Shown one piece after another: positions 26,566 to 35,648 of a stretch of DNA of 64,000 bases. This DNA comes from Moritella viscosa (GTDB lineage: Bacteria; Pseudomonadota; Gammaproteobacteria; Enterobacterales; Moritellaceae). The notes beneath the pieces were generated by a model that worked only from the letters and a program-made list of their open reading frames with translations, ran no database searches and was not told the origin of the DNA. A program made the position numbers and the translations under genes. Position 1 is the first letter of the stretch. The number at the start of each line of letters is the position of its first letter. The DNA is taken from assembly GCA_000953735.1 (NCBI GenBank), contig LN554852.1:744001-808000 (forward strand), in the 5' to 3' direction.

Positions 26566-27018
26566 ATGCGTCAGAATAAAAACAGTAACGTAACTAATGA
26601 TGTTGTTAACAATAATGTATTGATTGATAACTGTGTTGCTATTAATGATATTCATAATCCAGATATTAAATCTTCAAAAAAGGCCGATGGTGATACTGTT
26701 GAAATTACGTTAGCGACTAAAATGAATGTTGTTCGACAGATTTGGCTTGCAGGATTAGGTGCATACGGTAATAGCATTGATGGACTAAATATAGCCGGTG
26801 AAAAATCGTCTATGTTTTTTGAGGAGCTATTACGTCAAGGTGAAAAGGTTGATAAGACGTTTAAGTTGCATACTGCCGGTGAATATATATCTTTGCATGG
26901 ATTAGAAACCTTGATCCAACGGACGTATACTAAATTAACAGGCGTTGAAAGTGACAGAATTACACAATTGAACAATAAGCTTGATAACTTGCTTACGCTG
27001 TTAGAAGATAAAAAGTAA
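26566..27018 (+). CDS. Phasin-family / poly(hydroxyalkanoate) granule-associated protein
   Basis: This 150-aa protein has a variable N-terminus (about residues 1-45). A segment follows with the family pattern VRQIWLAGLGAYGNSIDGL and EKSSMFFEELLRQGEKVD, then a coiled C-terminal region. This is the short phasin-like family found near granule genes. No phaC or phaB gene is seen nearby, so a role in PHA storage is inferred only from the family. The stop codon lies inside the 5' arm of the terminator that follows. Confidence 0.7.
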   Translation: MRQNKNSNVTNDVVNNNVLIDNCVAINDIHNPDIKSSKKADGDTVEITLATKMNVVRQIWLAGLGAYGNSIDGLNIAGEKSSMFFEELLRQGEKVDKTFKLHTAGEYISLHGLETLIQRTYTKLTGVESDRITQLNNKLDNLLTLLEDKK

Positions 27019-27049
27019 ACCACTTAGGTAATAATTAAGTGGTTTACTT
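27013..27049. terminator. Terminator between convergent genes
   Basis: Perfect 14-bp arms AAGTAAACCACTTA (27013-27026) and TAAGTGGTTTACTT (27036-27049) enclose a 9-base loop. The stop codon of the phasin-like gene sits inside the 5' arm. It serves both that gene and the convergent MetF-like gene. Confidence 0.8.
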
Positions 27050-27072
27050 ATTTCTGTTAAACGGCAATGTCG

Positions 27073-27816
27073 TTAATCTTCCGCGAGTAATTTGCTAAGG
27101 TATTCGCTGGCATTCGCTCTAATTGGCATAAAATAGACATTATCATTTTTGGCTTGCACTTTTTTGATCATTGCTCGGCCAAAATTAATATTCCATTCTT
27201 TAGTTGCTTCGAAATCACTTGGAAAGACAACGTCATTTTTGTTTTCCCAGTAGGACTTACTTGTTTCACTGTGAATTGGACTCATACCCCAAAATACTTC
27301 TGTATCCTGTAGCATATCCATGTATAAATCGAGAAATTTCAAATCAAAAAATGGTTGAGTGAAAAAGCCGTCAACACCAGCATCAATTTTGTCGTGAATA
27401 TAATCGAGTTCTTTACGCATACTGGTTCGATATTGATCGATGGCAGCGTAAACCTTCATATATGGCAGTTCTTTTTTGATAATTCGGATAAGTTCACATG
27501 ATGTATTACGGTAGGTTCGATGTGAAATATCTTGCGGTGGATCGCCTTCGACGACAAGTACTGAATTGATTTTACTATGACGGAAAAAATCAGTTAATGG
27601 AAAGCCGTTTCTTAAATCAAAATCGATAGCACGCAAATGAGGGATTACCTCATCAAACTTATCTTGTAGACGATCGCAAGCATCCCAGCTGCGAACATCA
27701 AAGCGAAGTAAGTCTGGAATATTTAGCGTATTTATTTGACTAAATTGGCTGACTTCTTCGACTTCAGTGTTTAAGGTTTCCCATGTACGGGGTACAAGCT
27801 CTATTGAGTATTTCAA
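27073..27816 (-). CDS. Divergent, short methylenetetrahydrofolate reductase-like protein
   Basis: This 247-aa protein resembles E. coli MetF (296 aa) but is shorter and strongly diverged. Conserved points visible are the catalytic Glu in SIELVPRT (MetF SFEFFPPR), VEGDPPQ (MetF LRGDLPP, with the flavin-site Asp) and FTQPFFD (MetF ITQFFFD). The retained active-site Glu and Asp suggest a folate or flavin reductase activity, but the true substrate may differ from that of MetF. No other one-carbon genes are beside it. Confidence 0.7.
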   Translation of the reverse strand: MKYSIELVPRTWETLNTEVEEVSQFSQINTLNIPDLLRFDVRSWDACDRLQDKFDEVIPHLRAIDFDLRNGFPLTDFFRHSKINSVLVVEGDPPQDISHRTYRNTSCELIRIIKKELPYMKVYAAIDQYRTSMRKELDYIHDKIDAGVDGFFTQPFFDLKFLDLYMDMLQDTEVFWGMSPIHSETSKSYWENKNDVVFPSDFEATKEWNINFGRAMIKKVQAKNDNVYFMPIRANASEYLSKLLAED

Positions 27817-27929
27817 ATTACATCCCTATCTGTTATCAACAGTCCTCGTTGATAATCCTTTTTATACCCAAACTCGGCTCCGCGCGTTTGGGCCTTTATA
27901 ACAATTGATATAATTTGTATTACTATATC

Positions 27930-28781
27930 TTATTTATGCGTGGCTAACTGCTGTAACCAGGCTATTTCATTAGCCCAAATAGTATCATCTATTGTTTCCA
28001 ATACTATAGGTATACCATTAAAGCGTTCATCCTGCATGATAAATTTAAAGGCATCTTCGCCAATATAACCTTGACCTAAGCTGTGATGGCGATCAACTTT
28101 GGTGCCTAGCTCGACTTTGCTGTCATTAATGTGCATACCAGCTAGGTATTCAAAGCCCACAATACTTGAGAAATCATTAAAGGTTTTTTCACAGGCTTCA
28201 AAAGTACGTAAATCATAACCTGCGACAAAGGTATGGCAAGTATCAATACACACACCTACACGACTCTTATCATCTACTTGTTCAATGATGTCGGCAAGGT
28301 GCTCAAAACTATAGCCCAAGTTAGTCCCTTGACCTGCGGTGTTTTCGATAACGGCTTTGACAGACGTCGATTTTTCAAGCGCAAGATTAATTGATTCTGC
28401 TACGCGTTTTAAACTTTCCGATTCCGATATTTTTTTTAAGTGACTACCAGGATGAAAGTTAAGCAAGGTTAAACCTAGCTGTTCGCAACGGTGAATTTCA
28501 TCATAAAAGGCATTACGCGATTTTTCTAATGCCTCTGCTTCTGGGTGCCCAAGGTTAATTAAGTAAGAATCGTGTGGTAAAATTTGTGCCGAGGTAAAAT
28601 TGTAGCGTTTGCAATTGGCTTTAAATTTACGAATATCATCGGGACTTAGTGCTTTTGCATCCCAACGACGTTGATTCTTGGTAAATAGAGCAAATGCGGT
28701 TGCACCTAAATCGTGGGCATTTTTAGGGGCATTCCACACACCGCCAGCTGCAGATACGTGCGCACCAATAAACTTAGTCAT
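27930..28781 (-). CDS. nfo: Endonuclease IV
   Basis: This 283-aa protein is the AP endonuclease of base-excision repair, which nicks abasic sites with zinc. It matches the family in length and motifs: [12 protein letters not shown] at the start, [33 protein letters not shown] and [22 protein letters not shown]. Metal ligands His/Glu/Asp are present in these blocks. ATG 28781 has GGAG 9 bases upstream; a 4-codon longer frame exists. It lies divergently from ung, another base-excision enzyme. Confidence 0.95.
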   Translation of the reverse strand: MTKFIGAHVSAAGGVWNAPKNAHDLGATAFALFTKNQRRWDAKALSPDDIRKFKANCKRYNFTSAQILPHDSYLINLGHPEAEALEKSRNAFYDEIHRCEQLGLTLLNFHPGSHLKKISESESLKRVAESINLALEKSTSVKAVIENTAGQGTNLGYSFEHLADIIEQVDDKSRVGVCIDTCHTFVAGYDLRTFEACEKTFNDFSSIVGFEYLAGMHINDSKVELGTKVDRHHSLGQGYIGEDAFKFIMQDERFNGIPIVLETIDDTIWANEIAWLQQLATHK

Positions 28782-28902
28782 TTTTTGCTCCATTATTTTC
28801 GGAATTCCTCGTTTTTAATCAATTTAATGACAAAACAGTTTTAAAGGAGGCTTTTTACGATAAAATTAGGTTTTTGGCAATGCTAATTTTTGGGATCTAT
28901 TA

Positions 28903-29583
28903 ATGAAAACTTGGTCAGAATTTTTGTTGCACGAACAGCAGCAAGCTTATTATTTAGAGTTACAAAATTTTATTTCGACTGAAAGAGCAGCAGGGAAAAC
29001 CATCTATCCTAAAGAAGCCGATGTATTTCAAGCTTTTTCATTAACCCCTTTAAGTGATGTGAAAGTGGTTATATTGGGGCAGGACCCTTACCACGGACCC
29101 GAACAAGCACATGGATTATGTTTTTCGGTATTGCCAGGCATTAAGATCCCGCCTTCATTACGAAATATGTATAAAGAGTTAACGACTGATCTCGAAAACT
29201 TTACAGCACCTGAGCATGGTTATTTAGTGGAGTGGGCACAACAAGGTATTTTAATGTTAAATACAGTGCTTACTGTTGAGCAGGCTAAAGCCCATTCGCA
29301 TGCTAAATCAGGTTGGGAGACGTTTACGGATCATGTGGTCGAATTGCTAAATCAGCAAGATGAAGAGATCATTTTTGTATTATGGGGCAATCATGCGAAG
29401 AAGAAGGGCCGTCATATTGATCGTCGTCGACATCATGTTTTGGAAGGTGTGCACCCATCGCCATTGTCTGCAAGTCGGGGGTTCTTTGGCTGTCAGCATT
29501 TTTCTTCTATTAATACACGTTTACAATCACGTCATCAGCAAACTATTAATTGGCAAGTCAGTGGCATTGACAGCTTGCTATAA
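28903..29583 (+). CDS. ung: Uracil-DNA glycosylase
   Basis: This 226-aa enzyme removes uracil from DNA. The catalytic Asp lies in [17 protein letters not shown] near residue 66. The DNA-binding loop [13 protein letters not shown] with the key His follows, and [19 protein letters not shown] is typical. Length fits the family. Divergent from nfo, 121 bases apart. Confidence 0.96.
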   Translation: MKTWSEFLLHEQQQAYYLELQNFISTERAAGKTIYPKEADVFQAFSLTPLSDVKVVILGQDPYHGPEQAHGLCFSVLPGIKIPPSLRNMYKELTTDLENFTAPEHGYLVEWAQQGILMLNTVLTVEQAKAHSHAKSGWETFTDHVVELLNQQDEEIIFVLWGNHAKKKGRHIDRRRHHVLEGVHPSPLSASRGFFGCQHFSSINTRLQSRHQQTINWQVSGIDSLL

Positions 29584-29670
29584 CTGAATCGGTAAACGTG
29601 AACCTGATCAAAGTAACTATTACTATATGGGTATACTGTGAAGGGAGGTAATTTTCATATTGGAGTTTGT

Positions 29671-30252
29671 ATGTTATCTCTCATTATTAAAGATCATGAA
29701 CAAGTAGATCAGCTGTTAAATGTATTAACTGAGCAGTTAGCAGAACTTGAGTCAGAGCAGCAAGGTGTTAATTTCACACTGATGGGTGATATCGTTAATT
29801 ATTTACGTAATTATATTGAGCGATACCATCACCCAAAAGAAGATCTTATTTACTCGTATTATCTTGAGCATTATGTTGAAGATGCAGCTATGCCGAATAG
29901 ATTAGCGAGTGAACATCAAAGCTTAAACTTTCTTAGCCGTGAATTATCAAGTTCATTAAATATGATTCAACTTGATTCCGTCATGCCGTTTGGTGAACTT
30001 GCGGCACAGTTAAAAGGGTTTATTAATAAGCAGCGTACGCATATTCAATATGAAACGAATGTCGTGATGCCACTCATGGCGGAGAAATTTACCCCTGATG
30101 ATTGGTGCCATATTGAACATTTGTGGAAAAATGGCTCTTCACAAGAACGGCAGGCTACTGCTGAGTTTAATGATACGTACAACCGACTAAAACAGCAGAT
30201 CACTCAGGCTGGGTTTACTTGCGAAGCAGAAGAAGATCTTTGTTTGGTATAG
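29671..30252 (+). CDS. Hemerythrin-domain (HHE) protein
   Basis: This 193-aa protein is a hemerythrin-like four-helix bundle. Iron-ligand His/Glu groups are visible in DHEQVD (His near residue 7), YHHPKED, SEHQSLNFL, and RTHIQYETNVVMP. The family binds a di-iron site and handles oxygen, nitric oxide or iron-sulfur repair (RIC-like). I chose ATG 29671 since GGAG stands 9 bases upstream; a GTG at 29638 is open but has no better site. An extremely strong terminator follows the stop. Confidence 0.85.
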   Translation: MLSLIIKDHEQVDQLLNVLTEQLAELESEQQGVNFTLMGDIVNYLRNYIERYHHPKEDLIYSYYLEHYVEDAAMPNRLASEHQSLNFLSRELSSSLNMIQLDSVMPFGELAAQLKGFINKQRTHIQYETNVVMPLMAEKFTPDDWCHIEHLWKNGSSQERQATAEFNDTYNRLKQQITQAGFTCEAEEDLCLV

Positions 30253-30280
30253 ATAGCGAGATTTTATTCATGTTACGATA

Positions 30281-30307
30281 AAAAAACCGCATTAAATGCG
30301 GTTTTTT
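30281..30307. terminator. Intrinsic terminator
   Basis: Perfect 13-bp arms AAAAAACCGCATT (30281-30293) and AATGCGGTTTTTT (30295-30307) surround a one-base loop. It separates the hemerythrin gene from the convergent DUF3545-like small gene, whose stop lies 3 bases away. Confidence 0.93.
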
Positions 30308-30309
30308 AT

Positions 30310-30477
30310 TTAAGCAATAAGATCGGAATAATAGCTTAAAGGATCGTTATAACCATCCATTTCCTTTTTTAAGCTTAGCTTGTCTTTTATCGCTTCAATC
30401 TCACGCCATTTTCGTTTTGAAGACGATTTTGTTTCTTTTTTTGTATTTTCTATCGACACTTGATTTATTCCTTCCAT
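30310..30477 (-). CDS. Small DUF3545-like protein
   Basis: This 55-aa protein is read from the minus strand: ATG at 30475-30477, TAA at 30310-30312, with an AAGGTGAT ribosome site upstream. The centre reads SKRKWREIEAIKDKLSLKKE, which I recognise as the DUF3545 core (KWREIEALKD). It is charged and helical, with no membrane span; its function is unknown. It is convergent with the hemerythrin gene across the strong terminator. Confidence 0.8.
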   Translation of the reverse strand: MEGINQVSIENTKKETKSSSKRKWREIEAIKDKLSLKKEMDGYNDPLSYYSDLIA

Positions 30478-30797
30478 GGGATCACCTTTGTTATGATAGT
30501 TACCCTTTCTCTATAACATTTTTTTAATGCCCTTAGTCATATTTTACTTAATATTTGAGTTATAGGTCACGTAAAAAGGTCTAAAATGAAAAAGATATAA
30601 AATAGTTTATGTAAAAAATGATATGAATATTTTACATATATGTATCTAGTTAGGGTTGGTATTGCGGCTTCGGTAATTTTAACGCCTGTTTATTAACAAT
30701 TTACTGGTTTTTTATGTTATATTCCGCGCCTCGTTTAGCTGGTGGTGTTACATTTACTACCATCTATGGACTTTAATAATATTGTGGAAAAGAAAAT
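30478..30797. other. Gene-free leader before the AGCS symporter
   Basis: The 320 bases hold the divergent promoter region of the small DUF3545-like gene and the symporter. A weak TATATT (30718-30723) could be a -10. I looked for a glycine riboswitch (usual before this class of symporter) and saw none of its conserved GGAGAG/CACCGAAGG parts. I see nothing else. Confidence 0.4.
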
Positions 30798-32213
30798 ATG
30801 ACGGAAGTTATCGACTTTATCAATGGGCTGCTGTGGGGCTCTGTACTGATTTATTTACTTATCGGTACAGGTCTGTATTTTACCTTTAAATTAGGTTTTA
30901 TTCAGTTCCGCCATTTTACTCACATGTTCTCTGTTCTTGCTGGTAGCCGTAAAAGCAGCACTGAAGGTGTATCATCATTTCAAGCGCTATGTACAAGTTT
31001 AGCTGCGCGTGTTGGTACTGGTAACCTTGCTGGTGTTGCGGTTGCAATTACTGCTGGTGGCCCTGGTGCGGTATTCTGGATGTGGCTTATTGCCGTTATT
31101 GGTATGGCGACTAGTTTTGCAGAAAGTTCATTAGCACAATTATTCAAAACAAAAGATACTGACGGTAACTTTCGTGGTGGTCCAGCTTACTACATGGAAA
31201 AAGGTTTAGGCCGTCGTTGGATGGGCGTTGTCTTCTCTATCTGCTTAATCGTTGCATTTGGTTTGGTATTTAACGCTGTTCAGTCTGATGCAATTGCAAA
31301 CTCAATGCACAATGCATTTGGCTTTGATAAAGCTATTGTTGGTATTGTATTAGTTGTATTTACAAGCTTTATCATTTTTGGTGGTCTACGTGTGATCGGC
31401 GCATTTGCTGAAATCGTGGTTCCATTCATGGCGCTTGCTTATATTCTGATTGCGTTTGTTGTTGTTGCAATGAATATTTCAGAACTACCTGCCGTTCTCG
31501 AACTTATCGTTAAATCTGCATTTGGCTTAGAAGAAGCTGCTGGTGGCGCTTTAGGTGTTGCTATGATGCAAGGTATTAAGCGTGGTTTATTCTCGAATGA
31601 AGCTGGTATGGGTAGTGCGCCGAATGCTGCTGCAAGTGCGGCACCATTCCCGAATCACCCTGCATCACAAGGCTATGTTCAGATGCTAGGTGTGTTCATT
31701 GATACTATCGTTATCTGTACTGCGACTGCGTCTATCATTCTACTTTCTGATCTTGGTGATACATCAGGTGTTGGCGGAATCGAATTAACTCAGCATGCCT
31801 TGTCATCTCATGTCGGCGATTGGGGTAGTACCTTTGTTGCTATTGCAATCTTATTCTTCGCATTTACGTCAATTGTTGCGAACTATTCATACGCAGAAAC
31901 AAGCATCTTATTCTTGAATCGTGATTCAAAAGTGATGGTATGGATCTTCCGTGCTGCTGTTTTAGGTATGGTTATGTTTGGTGCAGTTGCTAAATCAGAT
32001 CTGATTTGGAATATGGCTGATGCATCAATGGGCTTAATGGCGCTGGTTAATATTATTGCCATCTTAATGCTGTCTAAGTATGTGTTCATCGTAGCGAAAG
32101 ATTACAACAAACAACTCGCTGAAGGTAAGACTCCTACATTTGATAGTGCTGAATACCCTGAAATCGATAAAAAGATTAACAGTGAAATTTGGAATTCTAA
32201 ATTTAAAAAGTAG
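30798..32213 (+). CDS. Sodium:alanine/glycine symporter (AGCS family)
   Basis: This 471-aa inner-membrane protein is an alanine/glycine-cation symporter. Conserved segments are SSFQALCTSLAARVGTGNLAGVAVAI, GPGAVFWMWLIA, the FRGGPAYYMEKGLG loop and GLFSNEAGMGSAPNAAA, which carry the Na+ and substrate sites. About 11 hydrophobic segments are visible. It is monocistronic, ending in a strong terminator. Confidence 0.94.
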   Translation: MTEVIDFINGLLWGSVLIYLLIGTGLYFTFKLGFIQFRHFTHMFSVLAGSRKSSTEGVSSFQALCTSLAARVGTGNLAGVAVAITAGGPGAVFWMWLIAVIGMATSFAESSLAQLFKTKDTDGNFRGGPAYYMEKGLGRRWMGVVFSICLIVAFGLVFNAVQSDAIANSMHNAFGFDKAIVGIVLVVFTSFIIFGGLRVIGAFAEIVVPFMALAYILIAFVVVAMNISELPAVLELIVKSAFGLEEAAGGALGVAMMQGIKRGLFSNEAGMGSAPNAAASAAPFPNHPASQGYVQMLGVFIDTIVICTATASIILLSDLGDTSGVGGIELTQHALSSHVGDWGSTFVAIAILFFAFTSIVANYSYAETSILFLNRDSKVMVWIFRAAVLGMVMFGAVAKSDLIWNMADASMGLMALVNIIAILMLSKYVFIVAKDYNKQLAEGKTPTFDSAEYPEIDKKINSEIWNSKFKK

Positions 32214-32250
32214 CATTTTTAGTTACGTTAAATTAGCATTGTAAAATTAG

Positions 32251-32285
32251 AAAAAGCCACTTATTACTGTAATAAGTGGCTTTTT
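32251..32285 (+). terminator. Intrinsic terminator after the AGCS symporter
   Basis: Perfect 16-bp arms AAAAAGCCACTTATTA (32251-32266) and TAATAAGTGGCTTTTT (32270-32285) surround a 3-base loop, with further T bases after it. Confidence 0.95.
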
Positions 32286-32412
32286 TATTAGGTATTAATT
32301 CAGTTGTAATTAAATGGTATTAAATTGATGTAATATAAAGATTTAGAGTTTTAGCTCTATCTTCTTTATGGTTAAATTAAAACTTTAATACTGACCTACA
32401 TAGGATTAAGTC

Positions 32413-32964
32413 ATGAATAAATTAGCAACTCTAACGTCAGCAGTGCTATTAAGTTTCTCTGTAAATGCTGCACAGGAAGTGTCAGGCGTTTCAGTTCCAG
32501 ATAATGTATCTCTCGAAGGCACCTCACTCAATTATCAAGGCGCGGGTGTTCGTAGTAAATTTTTTATTGATCTGTACGTCGGTTCGCTATTTACACAAAA
32601 AGCGAATAAGGATGTCGTAAAAAGCCAAGATGTAAGTGCTATTCGTCTGAATATTATCTCTGGATTGATTACGTCAGATAAAATGGTATCGGCGATTAAT
32701 GACGGCTTTGATGGTGCCACTGAAGGTAATACAGCACCAATTTCAGCTGAAATTGCAGAATTTATTGGTGTGTTTAGCGAAGAGATTGTTAAAGGTGATC
32801 AATTTACTTTAGTGAGTACGCCAGGAAAAGGTTTGGTTACATATAAAAATAATGAAAAGCTATCAACGATTAATAATGACGATTTTCGTCAAGCTGTGTT
32901 GTCTATCTGGTTAGGTGATAAGCCTGCTGATGATGATCTGAAAGACGATATGCTTGGTTTATAA
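32413..32964 (+). CDS. Periplasmic chalcone-isomerase-like protein
   Basis: This 183-aa protein has a signal peptide ending at NAAQE (cleavage after VNA). The bacterial chalcone-isomerase-like domain follows: LNYQGAGVRSKFFIDLYVGSLF, then a run of helices, then VVTYKNNEKLSTI and FRQAVLSIWLGDKPAD. The family is a fold relative of plant chalcone isomerase. Bacterial members bind heme or fatty acids at most and are not known to make flavonoids. It is monocistronic, with a bidirectional hairpin behind it. Confidence 0.83.
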   Translation: MNKLATLTSAVLLSFSVNAAQEVSGVSVPDNVSLEGTSLNYQGAGVRSKFFIDLYVGSLFTQKANKDVVKSQDVSAIRLNIISGLITSDKMVSAINDGFDGATEGNTAPISAEIAEFIGVFSEEIVKGDQFTLVSTPGKGLVTYKNNEKLSTINNDDFRQAVLSIWLGDKPADDDLKDDMLGL

Positions 32965-33007
32965 TTTACGTTTTAACGAGTGTTAAAATATGCAAATTAA
33001 GCGTAGT

Positions 33008-33054
33008 AAAAATGGCTTACGGTTAAGAATGAAATCTTAGCGTAAGCCATTTTT
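33008..33054. terminator. Bidirectional terminator
   Basis: Perfect 14-bp arms AAAAATGGCTTACG (33008-33021) and CGTAAGCCATTTTT (33041-33054) flank a 19-base loop between the chalcone-like gene and convergent mltD. Confidence 0.85.
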
Positions 33055-33107
33055 TATATATGCATTTTAAGCTGTAAATGCGTGATGAGCTGATATTGAT
33101 GAGTTGA

Positions 33108-34712
33108 CTAGGTATTTACTTTTGTTACATCAATATAGAGGCGCAATGCTTGCCCTGGTTGGATATACTTCTGATTAGCCAGTCCATTCCATCTTACAAG
33201 GTCTTTAACTTTTACATTAAACTTATTTGCAATACGTGCAAGCGAGTCGCCTTGACGGACTTTATAGGTAATATTACGCATAATACCTTTGCCATTAGCG
33301 CTGCCTTGTTTTTTACCTTGCCAAACCACGAGCTTTTGATTGATCTTCAGCGCATCTTTAGGTGCGATATTATTCCATTTAGCCAAACTTTTGTAGTCAA
33401 CTTTATAGGCCCGTGAAATATCCCATAAGTTATCCCCTGATTGCACCTTATGCACAACTTTAAAACGGCCTGCTGGTTTTTCTTGGCGGCGCGAGATACG
33501 TGATGATTCGCTAAATTTATAATAATCGAGTTCTTTCGCTGCCATTGGGATGAGTAAAGCTTGGCCAATTTTGATCATGTTGCTGTTTAGATTATTAACC
33601 GAGGCAATGATTTTAGTTGAAGTATTATAGTTTTGCGCAATCTCGCTTAGACTATCGCCTGACTTCACTTTATAGCGAACCCAGTTTAGACGACCTTTTG
33701 CGTCCGTTCTTGCTAATGCAGTTTTAAATTTTTCTACATTACCATTAGGAATTAACAACGTATGTGGTCCATCTGGCGCTGTTGCCCATTGGTTGAAACC
33801 TGGATTAAGACGTTGTAGCTGAGCGACTTCCATGCCAGCTAAATCAGCTGCAAGCGCTAAATCTATTTGGCTGTCAACGTCAACTTGCTGAATTGCAGGC
33901 TCGTTATCAATTACAGGCAGTGTGACATTGTATTTTTCTGGGTTCTGTAAAATATCAGCAAGTGCTAATAATTTTGGAACGTATGCCTCTGTTTCTTTTG
34001 GCAGAGACAGGGACCAGAAATCAGTCGGTAGACCGGATTTTTGGTTACGCTTAATAGAACGCCCTACGCGACCTTCACCGGAATTGTAAGAGGCAAGAGC
34101 ATGCAGCCAGTCGCCTTTGAATCGGCGGTTCAGGTATTCCATATAGGTTAATGCGGCGCTGGTTGATGCCAGTACATCACGACGGCCATCGTACCACCAG
34201 TTTTGTTCGAGGCCGAAACGTTTCGCTGTACCAGGAACGAATTGCCACATACCCGATGCACTGCCGTGTGAGTAGGCAAAGGGGTCAAATGCACTTTCGA
34301 CGACTGGTAATAGCGCTAGTTCTAGCGGTAAGTTACGACGTTCGAGTTCTTCAACGATAAGGTATAGAAATGGTTCAGCGCGCTGTGATACTGTTTTTAA
34401 GTGCTGTGGATGCTTTAAGTACCAATTACGGTGTTTTGCAATACGCGCATTATCGGGAATAGGAATGAGCATTTGTTCAGAAATGCGAACCCAAACATTA
34501 TCAATAGGTTCGACGGTTATGTCTTCAGTAACAATTAGTTTCGCAATTTTCTCTTCTGTAATACTATCTAAACCGCTCTTTTTATTGCTGGCTTCTTGAG
34601 ATTGGGCTACGACAGGCTTTATAGTAGTTTGCTCATCGTTACTACGATCTTCAGGCGTCATTTGACACCCGGTCAGTAATATCAATACCGGAATGGATAA
34701 TTTAAATTTCAT
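33108..34712 (-). CDS. mltD: Membrane-bound lytic murein transglycosylase D
   Basis: This 534-aa outer-membrane lipoprotein cleaves peptidoglycan glycan strands. It has a lipobox ILLTGC (Cys near residue 16). The SLT catalytic domain carries the acid Glu in VESAFDPFAYSHGSASGMWQF and the fold motif TSAALTYMEYL. Three LysM repeats close it at about residues 345-390, 415-460 and 480-525: YKVKSGDSL, HKVQSGDNLW, YKVRQGDSL. The LysM domains bind cell-wall glycan. Next to gloB as in many gammaproteobacteria. Confidence 0.95.
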   Translation of the reverse strand: MKFKLSIPVLILLTGCQMTPEDRSNDEQTTIKPVVAQSQEASNKKSGLDSITEEKIAKLIVTEDITVEPIDNVWVRISEQMLIPIPDNARIAKHRNWYLKHPQHLKTVSQRAEPFLYLIVEELERRNLPLELALLPVVESAFDPFAYSHGSASGMWQFVPGTAKRFGLEQNWWYDGRRDVLASTSAALTYMEYLNRRFKGDWLHALASYNSGEGRVGRSIKRNQKSGLPTDFWSLSLPKETEAYVPKLLALADILQNPEKYNVTLPVIDNEPAIQQVDVDSQIDLALAADLAGMEVAQLQRLNPGFNQWATAPDGPHTLLIPNGNVEKFKTALARTDAKGRLNWVRYKVKSGDSLSEIAQNYNTSTKIIASVNNLNSNMIKIGQALLIPMAAKELDYYKFSESSRISRRQEKPAGRFKVVHKVQSGDNLWDISRAYKVDYKSLAKWNNIAPKDALKINQKLVVWQGKKQGSANGKGIMRNITYKVRQGDSLARIANKFNVKVKDLVRWNGLANQKYIQPGQALRLYIDVTKVNT

Positions 34713-34806
34713 ATTCGTCTTATATTAGTGAACAACCCCGGTATGCTAATCGCCAAGGGAAAACAAAGCAAGTGTCTCATTTCGGGTATGTGTGCTTACT
34801 TTTGGG

Positions 34807-35583
34807 TTAAAAATGATCTTTCCAGACTCTTAATGCAGTGAACACCGCTTGTTCGCTGGTGAGAATATCAAGCAGTTTATTCTCCATCGCCATGCGCACT
34901 GTTGCTTCGTTGGTGCGTAAAAAAACATTGATCTGCTTTTCATTTTTAAGACTGTTGGGGACGGTTGGTAGTCCTTGTTGACGTAATTTCGCTGTATGTT
35001 CGATGTGTTTTTTTAGCGCTATATTTTGTGGTTCGACGGCATAGCAAAACATTAAATTAGCTTGGGTATATTCGTGAGCTGGGTATACCTGAATTTTTTC
35101 ATCTAAGGCTTTTATACGTTGTAATGATGAAAATAACGCTGCAGCAGTACCATCAAGGATGCGACCACAGCCACCTGAGAATAGGGTATCTCCAGAAAAT
35201 AACATGGTTTGGTTATAATAAACGACGTGTTCACGTTTGTGTCCTGGTGTCGCCATAACGGTTAAAGCTAAACTATTATCTAATAAGTTTAATTGGCTAT
35301 TTTCGGTGACTAAGGTGACCGGAGCCTCTACATCGATAGGAATGGAGGAGTAGATATTAACGGGTTGGGTTGATGCGGCCAGAATGTCACTAATACCATC
35401 AATATGATCATAATGGTGATGAGTAATTAAAATGGCATCGAGAATCAGGTTCTGTTGATTCATTACTTGTAATACCGCTTCGGCTTGGCCTGGATCGACG
35501 ATACAGCAGTGATTATTTTCAGTATTTTTGATTAGCCAAACATAATTGTCGCTAAATGTTGGTATAGAAATGACTTCAAGCAT
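34807..35583 (-). CDS. gloB: Hydroxyacylglutathione hydrolase (glyoxalase II)
   Basis: This 258-aa metallo-beta-lactamase-fold enzyme converts S-lactoylglutathione to lactate and glutathione. The binuclear metal motif THxHxDH is seen as ITHHHYDHIDG near residue 54. Further ligands lie in ATPGHKREHV, FSGDTLFSGGCG and VYPAHEYTQAN. Length fits GloB. It lies divergent from the methyltransferase gene, in the familiar gloB/yafS/dnaQ neighbourhood. Confidence 0.95.
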   Translation of the reverse strand: MLEVISIPTFSDNYVWLIKNTENNHCCIVDPGQAEAVLQVMNQQNLILDAILITHHHYDHIDGISDILAASTQPVNIYSSIPIDVEAPVTLVTENSQLNLLDNSLALTVMATPGHKREHVVYYNQTMLFSGDTLFSGGCGRILDGTAAALFSSLQRIKALDEKIQVYPAHEYTQANLMFCYAVEPQNIALKKHIEHTAKLRQQGLPTVPNSLKNEKQINVFLRTNEATVRMAMENKLLDILTSEQAVFTALRVWKDHF

Positions 35584-35648
35584 TGCATCGTTCTCTTTAT
35601 GGGATTATCTTTAATTAGATATAAAACAAAATTTTAGCGGATATAGCC

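Noticed and set aside
30478-30797. Glycine riboswitch before the AGCS symporter
   Set aside because: None of the conserved riboswitch parts are present in the leader.
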